64,000 bases of DNA from Acidobacteria bacterium UBA2161 (lineage in GTDB: Bacteria; Acidobacteriota; Vicinamibacteria; Vicinamibacterales; UBA823): NCBI GenBank assembly GCA_002328835.1, contig DCWN01000007.1, positions 41,716-105,715 of the forward strand, given 5' to 3'. The notes beneath the pieces are model-generated. The model did not search any database. It was given only the letters and a program-made list of their open reading frames with translations, and was not told the DNA's origin. Both the position numbers and the translations under genes were made by a program. Positions 36,297-44,587 of the stretch are shown one piece after another; within the stretch, counting starts at the first letter, position 1, and the number at the start of each line of letters is the position of its first letter.

Positions 36297-37274
36297 GTGA
36301 ATCGGAGACACTGCCTCGAGCTCGGCGTGGGGGCCGCCGGCGCCTGGATCGCCGGGCTTGCCTGGCCGAGTCTGGCCGCTGATCGCACGGAACGCGAAGC
36401 CCAGCTCACTCCTCCGCCAGGCGGCGTCCTCCGCAGCGCCCTGGGGTTTCAGACCTTCACGGTCCGGGACCTCCTGGCTCGAGATCCGGTCGGAACGCTG
36501 TCTGCCCTGGCCGAAATCGGCTACCGCGAACTCGAGATGGTCGGGTTCGGCGGCTCGCCGTTCCTCGAGGACCCGCTCTACGGCCGCAGCCCGCGCGAGT
36601 TCAAGCGGGTGCTGGACGACCTCGGTCTGCGCGTCCCGAGCACCCAGTACTCGAGCCAGGCGGATGACCTCGCCGAAATTGCCGACACCGTGCAGCAGAT
36701 CGGCGTCGAGTACCTCGTGCTCGGGATGGCGACGGAGCTCTTGTCGATCACGCCGGACGGGCCGTTGGTCTCCGGCCTGCGCGACCTCGGTCAGGTCGAG
36801 CGACTGGCGGCGCGTTTAAACGAGCTCGGCGAAACGATCGGGAGGCTCGGACTCGGGTTCGCCTATCACAATCATCATATGGAGTTCGCCAGCTTCGACG
36901 GCCGGATCGCGTTCGACGTCCTGGTCGAGAACACCGACCCGGCGCTGGTCAAGCTGGAGCTGGACGTTGGCTGGGCGAAGGTCGCCGGGGTGGATGCGCA
37001 CGAGTACCTGGATCGGTACCCGGGCCGATACATCGCCTGTCACTTGAAAGATTACGATCCCGGCCGCCCTATCGGCGAGCGCTCACCGCGTTCACCGATC
37101 CCGGAGATGACGCAGCTGGTCGCGCCGGGTGACGGCACCGTCGACTTCGGCAGGACGGTCGCGGCCATGGAGCGGGCCGGTGTGCCCCATGCCTTCGTGG
37201 AGGTGGACCTTCCGGACGATCCCCTCGGCGCCGCCCGACGCGGATACCGGCACCTCAGGAGCCTGCGCGACTAG
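36297..37274 (+). CDS. Exported sugar-phosphate isomerase/epimerase-like TIM barrel (xylose isomerase-like)
   Basis: 325 residues from a GTG at 36297, 14 nt after the subunit-3 stop. The leader NRRHCLELGVGAAGAWIAGLA is Tat-like. The TIM barrel begins with ALGFQTFTVRDLLARDPVG and has the metal ligands of the AP-endonuclease-2/xylose isomerase superfamily: FAYHNHHMEF, LELDVGWAKVAGVD, and CHLKDYDPG, with HxFVEVD near the end. In 3-keto-glycoside pathways such barrels act as lyases or isomerases on keto sugars. The adjacency to the GMC and subunit-3 genes supports that role by inference. Confidence 0.85.
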   Translation: MNRRHCLELGVGAAGAWIAGLAWPSLAADRTEREAQLTPPPGGVLRSALGFQTFTVRDLLARDPVGTLSALAEIGYRELEMVGFGGSPFLEDPLYGRSPREFKRVLDDLGLRVPSTQYSSQADDLAEIADTVQQIGVEYLVLGMATELLSITPDGPLVSGLRDLGQVERLAARLNELGETIGRLGLGFAYHNHHMEFASFDGRIAFDVLVENTDPALVKLELDVGWAKVAGVDAHEYLDRYPGRYIACHLKDYDPGRPIGERSPRSPIPEMTQLVAPGDGTVDFGRTVAAMERAGVPHAFVEVDLPDDPLGAARRGYRHLRSLRD

Positions 37275-37278
37275 GCGA

Positions 37279-39441
37279 CTAGAAACCTACCCTCACGCCA
37301 CCATTGATGACGCGACCGTCGAGCGGGGCCCAGGCATCGACGGTCCAGCGGCCGTCGGCGGCGCGCTCCGGGCGAAGAAACGGGTCGTCCCATCGTGTCT
37401 GTCGGGTGTCGGTCAGGTTCTCGCCGTTGACAAAGAGGCGCAATGGGCCCACTCGCCGCTCGATCAGGATGCCCACGATGTTGTAGGGCTCGCTCGTCCC
37501 GCGATAGGGGTTGTCTTCGAGCCGCTGGCGCCCGGTGTAGTACCACTCAATCCCGACCCGCCCATTTTCGTTCTCCCACATTCCGACCAGGCCGATGCTG
37601 TGACGCGGCGTGAGCTCCACATCGCTCGTGACGCCGCCCTCCGTTTCGCGCGACTGCACGTAGGTGTAGCTCGCCGTGACGGCGAACGGGGCCTGTCGGA
37701 AGAGGCCGAGCAGTTCTGCACCGATGTTCGTGGTCGGTTCGACCAGGTTCTCGAGCACGTAGGTCGCTCGATCGACCTTGATCGGGTTGGCCACGCGCGA
37801 GCCAAAGAGCGTCCCGGTGACCGAAAAAGGGCCCTGCGTGCGTGTGAGGTCGATTGACACGCTGCGGCCGCGTTCTGCCTGGAGTGGGCGGTTCACCTGC
37901 AGGCGGGTGAGACCGGCCGCTACAGTCTCTTCGGTGAGCACGGAGGGACCGAAGAAGCCGCTGCCCGTGGAGATGCGGGTCGACCAGTCATCGGACCTCA
38001 GCAGCGCCGACACCCGAGGACTGAAGAAGGTACCGTACTCACTGTGGCGGTCGAGACGTCCACTCATCGACAGCGCGAGCCACGGTCTGACGTCGACGTC
38101 GTCCTGCACGAACACGCCTGGCGTCGTATAGGTGTAGGCGAACTGCGGGAGAGTGGTCGGATCGTAGGCGTCTCGTTCGACGGCCACCCCCCCCACCCAT
38201 GTGTGCGCTCCGGTCGAACCCCGCAAGGTGACTTCGGCGAAGTCCGTGCTGTGGCGATCCTCCTCTCGCACCTTACCGAACTGGTGATCGTGCCATTGAC
38301 GAGCCGAGGTCGCCCGGGTTGTGACGACGTAGCGTCCGGCCGCCAGCGTCTGCCACAACAACCCGACATCGACGCGCCGCGTTTCAAGACCTTCCGGGTA
38401 CGGCAGTCCGGTCGCCGGCAGGACGGCGCCTGGTTGTGTTCCGCCGTTCCGGTTCTCCAGCGTGGTGCCCACCGTAAGAAAGAATGACTGCCCCTGCCCG
38501 TCGTCCCAGAACAGACGTGGCCGCACGACGCCGCGCTCGTAATGGGCCAGCTCGGACCACCCATCGCCATCGACATCTGTCTGATCCTGAACGTGACCAC
38601 CACCGAGAAAGGTGACGCCCCAGTCGTCGGACAAGGGCGCGGAGAGCCACAAGATGCCGTCGGTCGCGCCGCGCGTCGACTGGTTCACGAGAAGCTCGCG
38701 TTCGGGTTCATCGCCTGGCCGGCGCGACAGGAGATTGACGACTCCGCCGAGTGCGCCGGCGCCGTAGAGCGCGGAGGCCACGCCTTTGACGACCTCGACC
38801 TGGCTGAGGTCCATCGGTGGGATCTGGAGCAGTCCGAGACCGCTGGGTTGGCTGCCGAAGACCGGCAAGCCATCGGACAGGAAGCGCGTGTAGCGGCCGC
38901 GCATCCCCTGAATCCGAACACTCGAACCGCCGAGCGAGGGCGCGGTCGTCTGCACGCGAAGCCCACCGGTCTCGTTCAACATCATGCCGATGTCGCCCGG
39001 CGTCATCAGCATCTTCTCCTCGACCTCTTCGCGGTTGAGCACCTCGACCCGCATCGCCTGATCCTCGATGCGCCGCTCGGTCCGCGTGCTGGCAACGACC
39101 GTCACTTCCTCCTCGACCGTCAGCGCCTGGGCGAGTTCGATGCTGACCCGCTGTTCCCGTCCCGCCACCACATCTATTGGGATGCTGATCGGAACGAACC
39201 CTTCCTGCACGACGGTGACTTGCACGCTGCCTGCTGGCACGGCCAGCACGGCCACGCCCAGCTCATCCGTTTGGTACGTGACCCCCGCAGCAATGACCTC
39301 CGCGTCAGCAACTGGCTCGCCTGCGGTGGTGACGACCTCGACTCGGACGGTTCCCGTCTGCTCCTGAGCAGTCGCGTCGCACCCCAGGCCCACGGTCAGT
39401 AGTGCGATGGCGAGGCTTCTCACGAGATACCTATCGTTCAC
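37279..39441 (-). CDS. TonB-dependent outer-membrane receptor
   Basis: 720 residues. The GTG at 39441 overlaps the TGA of the RraA-like gene as GTGA, which supports this start. A signal peptide is followed by a carboxypeptidase-regulatory-like domain (TVRVEVVTTAGEPVADAEV), a plug domain with VEEEVTVVASTRTERRIED and a TonB-box-like stretch, then a beta-barrel ending in the aromatic-terminal motif VINGGVRVGF. The plug has VRIQGMRGRYTRFLSDGLP and GVASALYGAGALGGVVNLLS. The substrate is unknown; the neighbours suggest a sugar or sugar-derived molecule, although the plug also resembles siderophore and cobalamin receptors. Confidence 0.92.
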   Translation of the reverse strand: MNDRYLVRSLAIALLTVGLGCDATAQEQTGTVRVEVVTTAGEPVADAEVIAAGVTYQTDELGVAVLAVPAGSVQVTVVQEGFVPISIPIDVVAGREQRVSIELAQALTVEEEVTVVASTRTERRIEDQAMRVEVLNREEVEEKMLMTPGDIGMMLNETGGLRVQTTAPSLGGSSVRIQGMRGRYTRFLSDGLPVFGSQPSGLGLLQIPPMDLSQVEVVKGVASALYGAGALGGVVNLLSRRPGDEPERELLVNQSTRGATDGILWLSAPLSDDWGVTFLGGGHVQDQTDVDGDGWSELAHYERGVVRPRLFWDDGQGQSFFLTVGTTLENRNGGTQPGAVLPATGLPYPEGLETRRVDVGLLWQTLAAGRYVVTTRATSARQWHDHQFGKVREEDRHSTDFAEVTLRGSTGAHTWVGGVAVERDAYDPTTLPQFAYTYTTPGVFVQDDVDVRPWLALSMSGRLDRHSEYGTFFSPRVSALLRSDDWSTRISTGSGFFGPSVLTEETVAAGLTRLQVNRPLQAERGRSVSIDLTRTQGPFSVTGTLFGSRVANPIKVDRATYVLENLVEPTTNIGAELLGLFRQAPFAVTASYTYVQSRETEGGVTSDVELTPRHSIGLVGMWENENGRVGIEWYYTGRQRLEDNPYRGTSEPYNIVGILIERRVGPLRLFVNGENLTDTRQTRWDDPFLRPERAADGRWTVDAWAPLDGRVINGGVRVGF

Positions 39442-40358
39442 CGGGGTTGGGGGGGCTCCATGCCGAGTTTGCGCAACTCAGCGTCGCGCCAATCTTCGAA
39501 CTCCTCGAGAAGGGCGGGATCGGTCGGCTGCGGGTAGAGATCGCTGGACCTGTACCTGCCCGTCGCGAACTTCTCCTTGGTCCAGACGTCGTGCAGCTCG
39601 GTCATCTTCGAGGCGCGTGCCACGTCAGCCACGACCGAGGCCGGAATGAACGTCAGGCCTTCGCGGTCACCAAGGACGATGTCGCCGGGCATCACGGTGG
39701 CGTTTCCGATGCGAACCGGGACGTTCACGCCCGTGAGCATGACGTTGCCGAGGGCGCTGACGTGGAAGCCGCGCACGTAGCCGGGCATCCCCTGCGGATA
39801 GATTCCGTCGAGGTCGCGGGCGGCGCCGTCGATCACGAATCCGTTGCCGGTCGCGGCGAAAACGGCGGCGGCCAGGTTGTCGCCGACGAACGTCCCGTTC
39901 TCGATCTTACCGAACAAGTCGACGACCAGAACGTCTCCCGGCTGCAGCATGTTGATGACGCGCTGGTTGTTGCTGACCGCGCGGTCGAGCCTGGCGTTGG
40001 CGTCCTCTTCAATGATGTCGTTGACGTCCGGGCGCAGCGGCATGAACTGCGCCGTGAAGACGCGCCCAACCAGCTTCTTGTCCGGTTGAAGCAGCTCCCA
40101 CCCGCCGACCCACTGGTTCTGGAATCCGGCTTGGCGCAAGGGGCCCCAGACCATCTCGGAGGAGGAGTTCTTGAGGGCCTCGATGTATTGATCGGGCACC
40201 CTCGGACGCCCGTCCTCGAAGCGTTCGTAAGGCACGTCCGCCGTGTACTTGATGAGGTCCCCTCTCGAGAAGCCCGACAGTTGCGCGAACACGGGGACGG
40301 AGCCAACAGTGAGCATCAGAGCGAGCTTCATCAGCCAGCGACGACGTTGGATCCGCAT
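39438..40358 (-). CDS. Exported RraA-like protein
   Basis: 306 residues; AGGAGG lies 5 nt before the ATG at 40358. The leader RIQRRRWLMKLALMLTVGSVPVFAQ is a signal peptide with an Arg-rich start. The RraA/HMG-aldolase-like fold shows PGDVLVVDLFGKIENGTFVGDN, then GFVIDGAARDLDGI (conserved D-x-x-R-D-like region) and VMPGDIVLGDREGLTFIPA. Family members are either RNase E inhibitors or class II 4-hydroxy-4-methyl-2-oxoglutarate aldolases; an exported version is more likely an aldolase-like or binding protein. It begins the two-gene operon with the TonB receptor. Confidence 0.8.
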   Translation of the reverse strand: MRIQRRRWLMKLALMLTVGSVPVFAQLSGFSRGDLIKYTADVPYERFEDGRPRVPDQYIEALKNSSSEMVWGPLRQAGFQNQWVGGWELLQPDKKLVGRVFTAQFMPLRPDVNDIIEEDANARLDRAVSNNQRVINMLQPGDVLVVDLFGKIENGTFVGDNLAAAVFAATGNGFVIDGAARDLDGIYPQGMPGYVRGFHVSALGNVMLTGVNVPVRIGNATVMPGDIVLGDREGLTFIPASVVADVARASKMTELHDVWTKEKFATGRYRSSDLYPQPTDPALLEEFEDWRDAELRKLGMEPPQPR

Positions 40359-40507
40359 GGTGTCCTCCTGCCGAAAATCGACCCAGCAGTCGCCGGGTCG
40401 GTGAGCTGACTCAGTATCGGCGTTCGGGCGAGGTTTCAGCAAGCCGTTGAATCCTGGTGTAAGCTGCCGTCATCGAGCCGCACGGCGGCCGTTTCCCCCG
40501 CGCGGCG

Positions 40508-43402
40508 ATGACACCCTTCAACCTGAGGCGTCCCATGTTTCTGCGTAGTTCGAGCGGCCGCGTGCCGCAGGCTCTGACCGTCGCCCTCGTCGTCGCTCTG
40601 ACGCTCCTGCTGGCACCGGCCGCCGGACACGCACAGCCGGTCGCCGGGAAACGCGCCCTCGAGATCGCCGACTACGCACAGTGGCGAACGATCTCTGGGT
40701 CGCAGATCTCGGACGACGGCCGGTGGGTCGCCTGGACCTACTTGCGTGTGCGTGCCGACGACACCCTGCACGTCAAGGCGCTCGACTCGGATGCCGAGCA
40801 CGTGGTCGCCGCGGCGTCGGCGCCGAGCTTCTCGGACGACGGGCGGTGGGTGGCCTATTTCGTGGCGCCGCCGTTTCTCGATGCCGAGAAGCTGCGCCGT
40901 GACGAAGAGACCGTCCCGCGACAGGCCGGCCTGCTCGAACTCGCGACGGGAGAGACCAGAACCTGGGAGGATGCCGCGTCGTTCGGCTTCTCCGAGGGCG
41001 CCAGCCACTTCTACGTGAAGAAGCGGCGCGCGAACACTGAAGAAGAGGAAGCGGAAGCAGAGGAGGATGAGCCGGCGCACGAAGGCACCGACCTGATCCT
41101 CAGGAACCTTCGCGAGGGGTTCGAGGAACTCATCGGCAGCGTCGGGGAGGCCACGTTCAACGACGGGGGCACCCACCTGGCGTTCACCGTCGACGCCGAA
41201 GGCGGGGACGGGAACGGTCTGTACTTGCTCGATCTTGCGACCGGCTCCCGACGAGGGCTCGACAACGCCAACGAGCGGTACGCCCGGTTGACGTGGTCCG
41301 AGCACGGCGACGCGCTCGCCGTCCTGCGTGGAGAGAAACCGGAGCAGCAAGTCGAGCGCGTGAACGCGCTGATCGCGTTCAGACGCGTGCCGAGCGGCTC
41401 GCCCACGCGGGTCGACATCGACGCAAGCGGGAACGGCGGACTCGCCGACGGCTGGGTCCTGAGCGAGAAAGGCAACCTGGTCTGGAACGAAGAGACCACG
41501 ATGCTGTTCGTCGCGACCAAGCAGCAGGACGACGAGCTGGAGGACTGGCCGGAGGATGGCTTGCCGCTGGCGGACGTGAACATCTGGCACTGGGCCGACG
41601 ATCGGATTCAATCCGAGCAGCAGCAGTCGGCATCGGACGACCGCGATCGGACCGACGTCGCGGGGGTCGACCTGGAGCGTGGCACCGTCGTGCCGCTCAC
41701 AGACGAGCGGATGCGCACCGTCGAGATTACCCGTGACGGCCGCTGGGCGATCGGTCGCGACGAGCGCGGGTACGTCTCAGACTGGCGACCGGACCTGGCC
41801 GACTTCTACCGCGTGGACACCCGGACGGGGCACCGGGCGAGCGTGCTCGAGGGCCACCTGCGCACGCTCGGGCTGTCGCCGGACAGCAGACACTATCTGT
41901 ACTGGAAGGACGGCCACCACTGGGTGTATCGGATCGCGGACGATCGACACGTGAACCTCACGGCGTCGGCCCCCGTGGACTTCACGAACCTGGAGTACGA
42001 CCGCTTCGGGGAAAAGCCGCCTCACGGCGTGGCCGGGTGGACGGCTGACGGGGAAGGCGTCGTCTTGTACGACCGGTACGACATCTGGCTGCAGCCGCTC
42101 GACGGACGCGCCGCGACGAACCTCACGGGTGGCCGCGGCACGACTGATGAGATCCGATTCCGCTACATCCGCACCGACCCCGAGAGCCGGACGATCGATC
42201 GCGACGAACCGCTCTTGATCGACGCGTACGGGCAATGGACCAAGGCGGAGGGCTTCTTCGAGCTGAATGGCGGCGACCTCCGGCAACTAAGCTGGGAAGA
42301 TCGCCGCTTCGATACGCCGCGCAAGGCGGCAGACGCCGACCGCTACCTGTTCACGGCCCAGACCTTCGAGGACTTCCCCGACCTCTACGTCAGCGACCGC
42401 ACCTTCGTGGCCCGCGAGGCCGTCACCGACGCGAACCCCCAGCAGGAGGAATTCCGCTGGGGGCACCGGATTCTCTTCGACTACACCAACGACGACGGCG
42501 TGCCGTTGCAGGGGACCCTCGCGATTCCCGATGGTCATCAGCCGGGCCAGACGCTGCCGATGATCGTGCGCTTCTACGAGAAGTACTCCCAGGATCTGCA
42601 CCTCTACCCCACGCCGACGTTCCGCCACTCGCCGAACTTCGCCGGCTCCGTGAGCAACGGGTATCTCGTCATGCAGCCGGACGTGCACTTCCGCATCGGC
42701 AGCTCGCACAGCGACATGCTCGAGTCGGTCGAGGCCGCGGTGCGCAAGGTTGTCGAGATGGGATACGCCAACCCCGATGCCGTGGGACTCAGTGGCCACT
42801 CGTATAGCGGCGGCGGCGGCGCCTACATCGCGACTCGGTCGCAGATGTTCACGGCGGTGGCGCACGGCGCGGCGCCGATCAACCTGGTGAGCGAGTTCAA
42901 CCAGCTCTTCGTGGGGAACGGTCGCAACAACCACTCCTACGACATCTACGGACAGGGCCGGTACGCCACCAACCCGTACGATGACTTTCAGCTGTACTGG
43001 GACCAGTCGCCGATCTCGGGTGTCGAGACGATGGACACGCCGGTCCTCTACCTGCATGGCGAGGAGGATCCGACCGTGAACTGGGAGCAGGGGCTCGAGT
43101 GGTACAACGCGCTGCGCTTCCTCGGCAAGCCGATCATCTGGCTGTCGTACCCCGACGAGGGGCACGGTCTCCGGAAGCTCGAGAACCGGGTCGACTTCCA
43201 GTACCGCCTCCGGCAGTTCTTCGACCACTACTTGAAGGATGAGCCCGCCCCGGCGTGGATGACCGACGGCGTGCCCTATCTCGACAAGGACCGGCGGATG
43301 CGGGAGTTTACGCCTGGCTTCTTCCGTCTAGACGAGTCGGCGCCGGCTGACGCCGATCAGGCGGAGGCAGAGCGCACGATCGGTTCGGATGGTCGCCGAT
43401 GA
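40508..43402 (+). CDS. Large exported S9 peptidase (prolyl oligopeptidase family)
   Basis: 964 residues from the ATG at 40508; an ATG at 40535 is an alternative, and neither has a strong ribosome site. The signal peptide is LTVALVVALTLLLAPAAGHAQ. A long propeller-type N-terminal region (~45-640) includes an acidic insertion (ANTEEEEAEAEEDEPAHEG) near 180. The catalytic domain has Ser765 in GHSYSGGGG, Asp854 in HGEEDPTVNW and His886 in DEGHGL. The elbow is GxSxS rather than GxSxG, as in a subset of acidobacterial S9 proteins. It is the longest of three peptidases of this family here and probably degrades peptides outside the cytoplasmic membrane. Confidence 0.88.
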   Translation: MTPFNLRRPMFLRSSSGRVPQALTVALVVALTLLLAPAAGHAQPVAGKRALEIADYAQWRTISGSQISDDGRWVAWTYLRVRADDTLHVKALDSDAEHVVAAASAPSFSDDGRWVAYFVAPPFLDAEKLRRDEETVPRQAGLLELATGETRTWEDAASFGFSEGASHFYVKKRRANTEEEEAEAEEDEPAHEGTDLILRNLREGFEELIGSVGEATFNDGGTHLAFTVDAEGGDGNGLYLLDLATGSRRGLDNANERYARLTWSEHGDALAVLRGEKPEQQVERVNALIAFRRVPSGSPTRVDIDASGNGGLADGWVLSEKGNLVWNEETTMLFVATKQQDDELEDWPEDGLPLADVNIWHWADDRIQSEQQQSASDDRDRTDVAGVDLERGTVVPLTDERMRTVEITRDGRWAIGRDERGYVSDWRPDLADFYRVDTRTGHRASVLEGHLRTLGLSPDSRHYLYWKDGHHWVYRIADDRHVNLTASAPVDFTNLEYDRFGEKPPHGVAGWTADGEGVVLYDRYDIWLQPLDGRAATNLTGGRGTTDEIRFRYIRTDPESRTIDRDEPLLIDAYGQWTKAEGFFELNGGDLRQLSWEDRRFDTPRKAADADRYLFTAQTFEDFPDLYVSDRTFVAREAVTDANPQQEEFRWGHRILFDYTNDDGVPLQGTLAIPDGHQPGQTLPMIVRFYEKYSQDLHLYPTPTFRHSPNFAGSVSNGYLVMQPDVHFRIGSSHSDMLESVEAAVRKVVEMGYANPDAVGLSGHSYSGGGGAYIATRSQMFTAVAHGAAPINLVSEFNQLFVGNGRNNHSYDIYGQGRYATNPYDDFQLYWDQSPISGVETMDTPVLYLHGEEDPTVNWEQGLEWYNALRFLGKPIIWLSYPDEGHGLRKLENRVDFQYRLRQFFDHYLKDEPAPAWMTDGVPYLDKDRRMREFTPGFFRLDESAPADADQAEAERTIGSDGRR

Positions 43403-43416
43403 GACGCTGAGGCACC

Positions 43417-44529
43417 TTACGACGAAACGGCTTGCGGACTAGCGTCGGCGCCGCGCCGCGCTTTCCACCGACGCCCGTAGAAAAGGTCGTCGAGACGGGC
43501 CAAGGGGCGGGACAGCCACGGCGCGACCCGCACGGTCCGTCGAACGAGCCGGTGGAGCGCCGTATCCGGGTGCGAGAAGGGACAGACGGCCATGCAGATG
43601 CCGCAGTCGGTGCCGACCTGGCGCCAGTATCCGTGGCATCGTTCTGGCACGGTGGGCCACTTGCCCACGCCACGGACCGCCACGGGCGCGTCGTCCGACA
43701 GCGCGTGCGACGGACAGTTGTCGGCGCACTTCCTGCAGACCTCGCAGAACCGACCGATGCCCAAGCTGACGGGCGCGTCACGGTCGACCGGGCAGTCGGT
43801 CGTGACGGCGCCGATCCGAACGCGGCTGCCAAAACGGTCGGCGACCAGGATGTTGTTCCGTCCTAGCTCGCCCAGCCCAGCCTTCACGGCGAGCGGCGGC
43901 AAGATGACGTCGTAGTGCGCATCATAGTGGGCTCGCGCGGCGTACCCGCAAGCGACCAGCACCGCCTCCAGGACCTTGGCAATGTCAGCCGCGCGGTAGT
44001 ACTGCCGTGCCGATTCCCGGATCACCTGGGCGCACGGTGCGTGCTGCATGGCCGCGAAATCCATCTCCACGAGAAAGACGATGGCCGACGGATGCGGCAG
44101 GTCGACCTGACGCCCGTAATCCGCGTCGAACCGCCCCTTGTGAGTGTAGATGAAGGCCTGGTCCAGCTCGGCGCATCCAACCGCGACCGCTCCCAGGGAT
44201 CGGACGAGCGCCTTGATCGTCTCGGTCGGATTGCGAGAAGGGCGCACCCGGGCCTTCCATCGTTCCACCAGTCCACCATCGACCTCAATGTCACCGATCG
44301 CGCGGAAGTACTCGGCGGCCTCACCCGCCACGCGGGGGTCGTAGTGCTGTCCGCCCGGACTGAGCAGCGGCGTCATGCGTCTCAGCCGGTCGTCGCCGGC
44401 TCGAGCCGCCGGGCGCCGGGCGTAGTAGTCGTCGTAGGCGAACGTCCCCGCCCGCCGTTCCATCCGGGCGAACATTGTGTCGCGTTCGTCCACACGCTCG
44501 GGCGAGCCTGTCTGCTCACTCATGCCCAT
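43417..44529 (-). CDS. Reductive-dehalogenase-like/QueG-like 4Fe-4S protein
   Basis: 370 residues; start uncertain among three nearby ATGs (44529 used). The C-terminal region has two ferredoxin-type clusters: CEVCRKCADNCPSHAL and CGICMAVCPFSH, with an extra RCHGYW before the second. The middle segment AGLGELGRNNILVADRFGSR and the following VRIGAVTTDCPVD match the corrinoid-binding core of reductive dehalogenases and epoxyqueuosine reductase. It lacks the Tat leader of respiratory RdhA, so it is cytosolic, closer to catabolic or QueG-like enzymes. Substrate is not inferable; no RdhB anchor gene is present. Confidence 0.75.
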   Translation of the reverse strand: MGMSEQTGSPERVDERDTMFARMERRAGTFAYDDYYARRPAARAGDDRLRRMTPLLSPGGQHYDPRVAGEAAEYFRAIGDIEVDGGLVERWKARVRPSRNPTETIKALVRSLGAVAVGCAELDQAFIYTHKGRFDADYGRQVDLPHPSAIVFLVEMDFAAMQHAPCAQVIRESARQYYRAADIAKVLEAVLVACGYAARAHYDAHYDVILPPLAVKAGLGELGRNNILVADRFGSRVRIGAVTTDCPVDRDAPVSLGIGRFCEVCRKCADNCPSHALSDDAPVAVRGVGKWPTVPERCHGYWRQVGTDCGICMAVCPFSHPDTALHRLVRRTVRVAPWLSRPLARLDDLFYGRRWKARRGADASPQAVSS

Positions 44530-44587
44530 GGCAGGACCCACCAAGCAGGATTCGCCCCATGACATCGGTGCCGAGGGTCACGATCTC

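Noticed and set aside
41100..41130. FEEL-like residues in the third S9 peptidase (GFEELIG)
   Set aside because: Part of an intact gene and without the NW and K context of the kinase tails, so not counted as another remnant.
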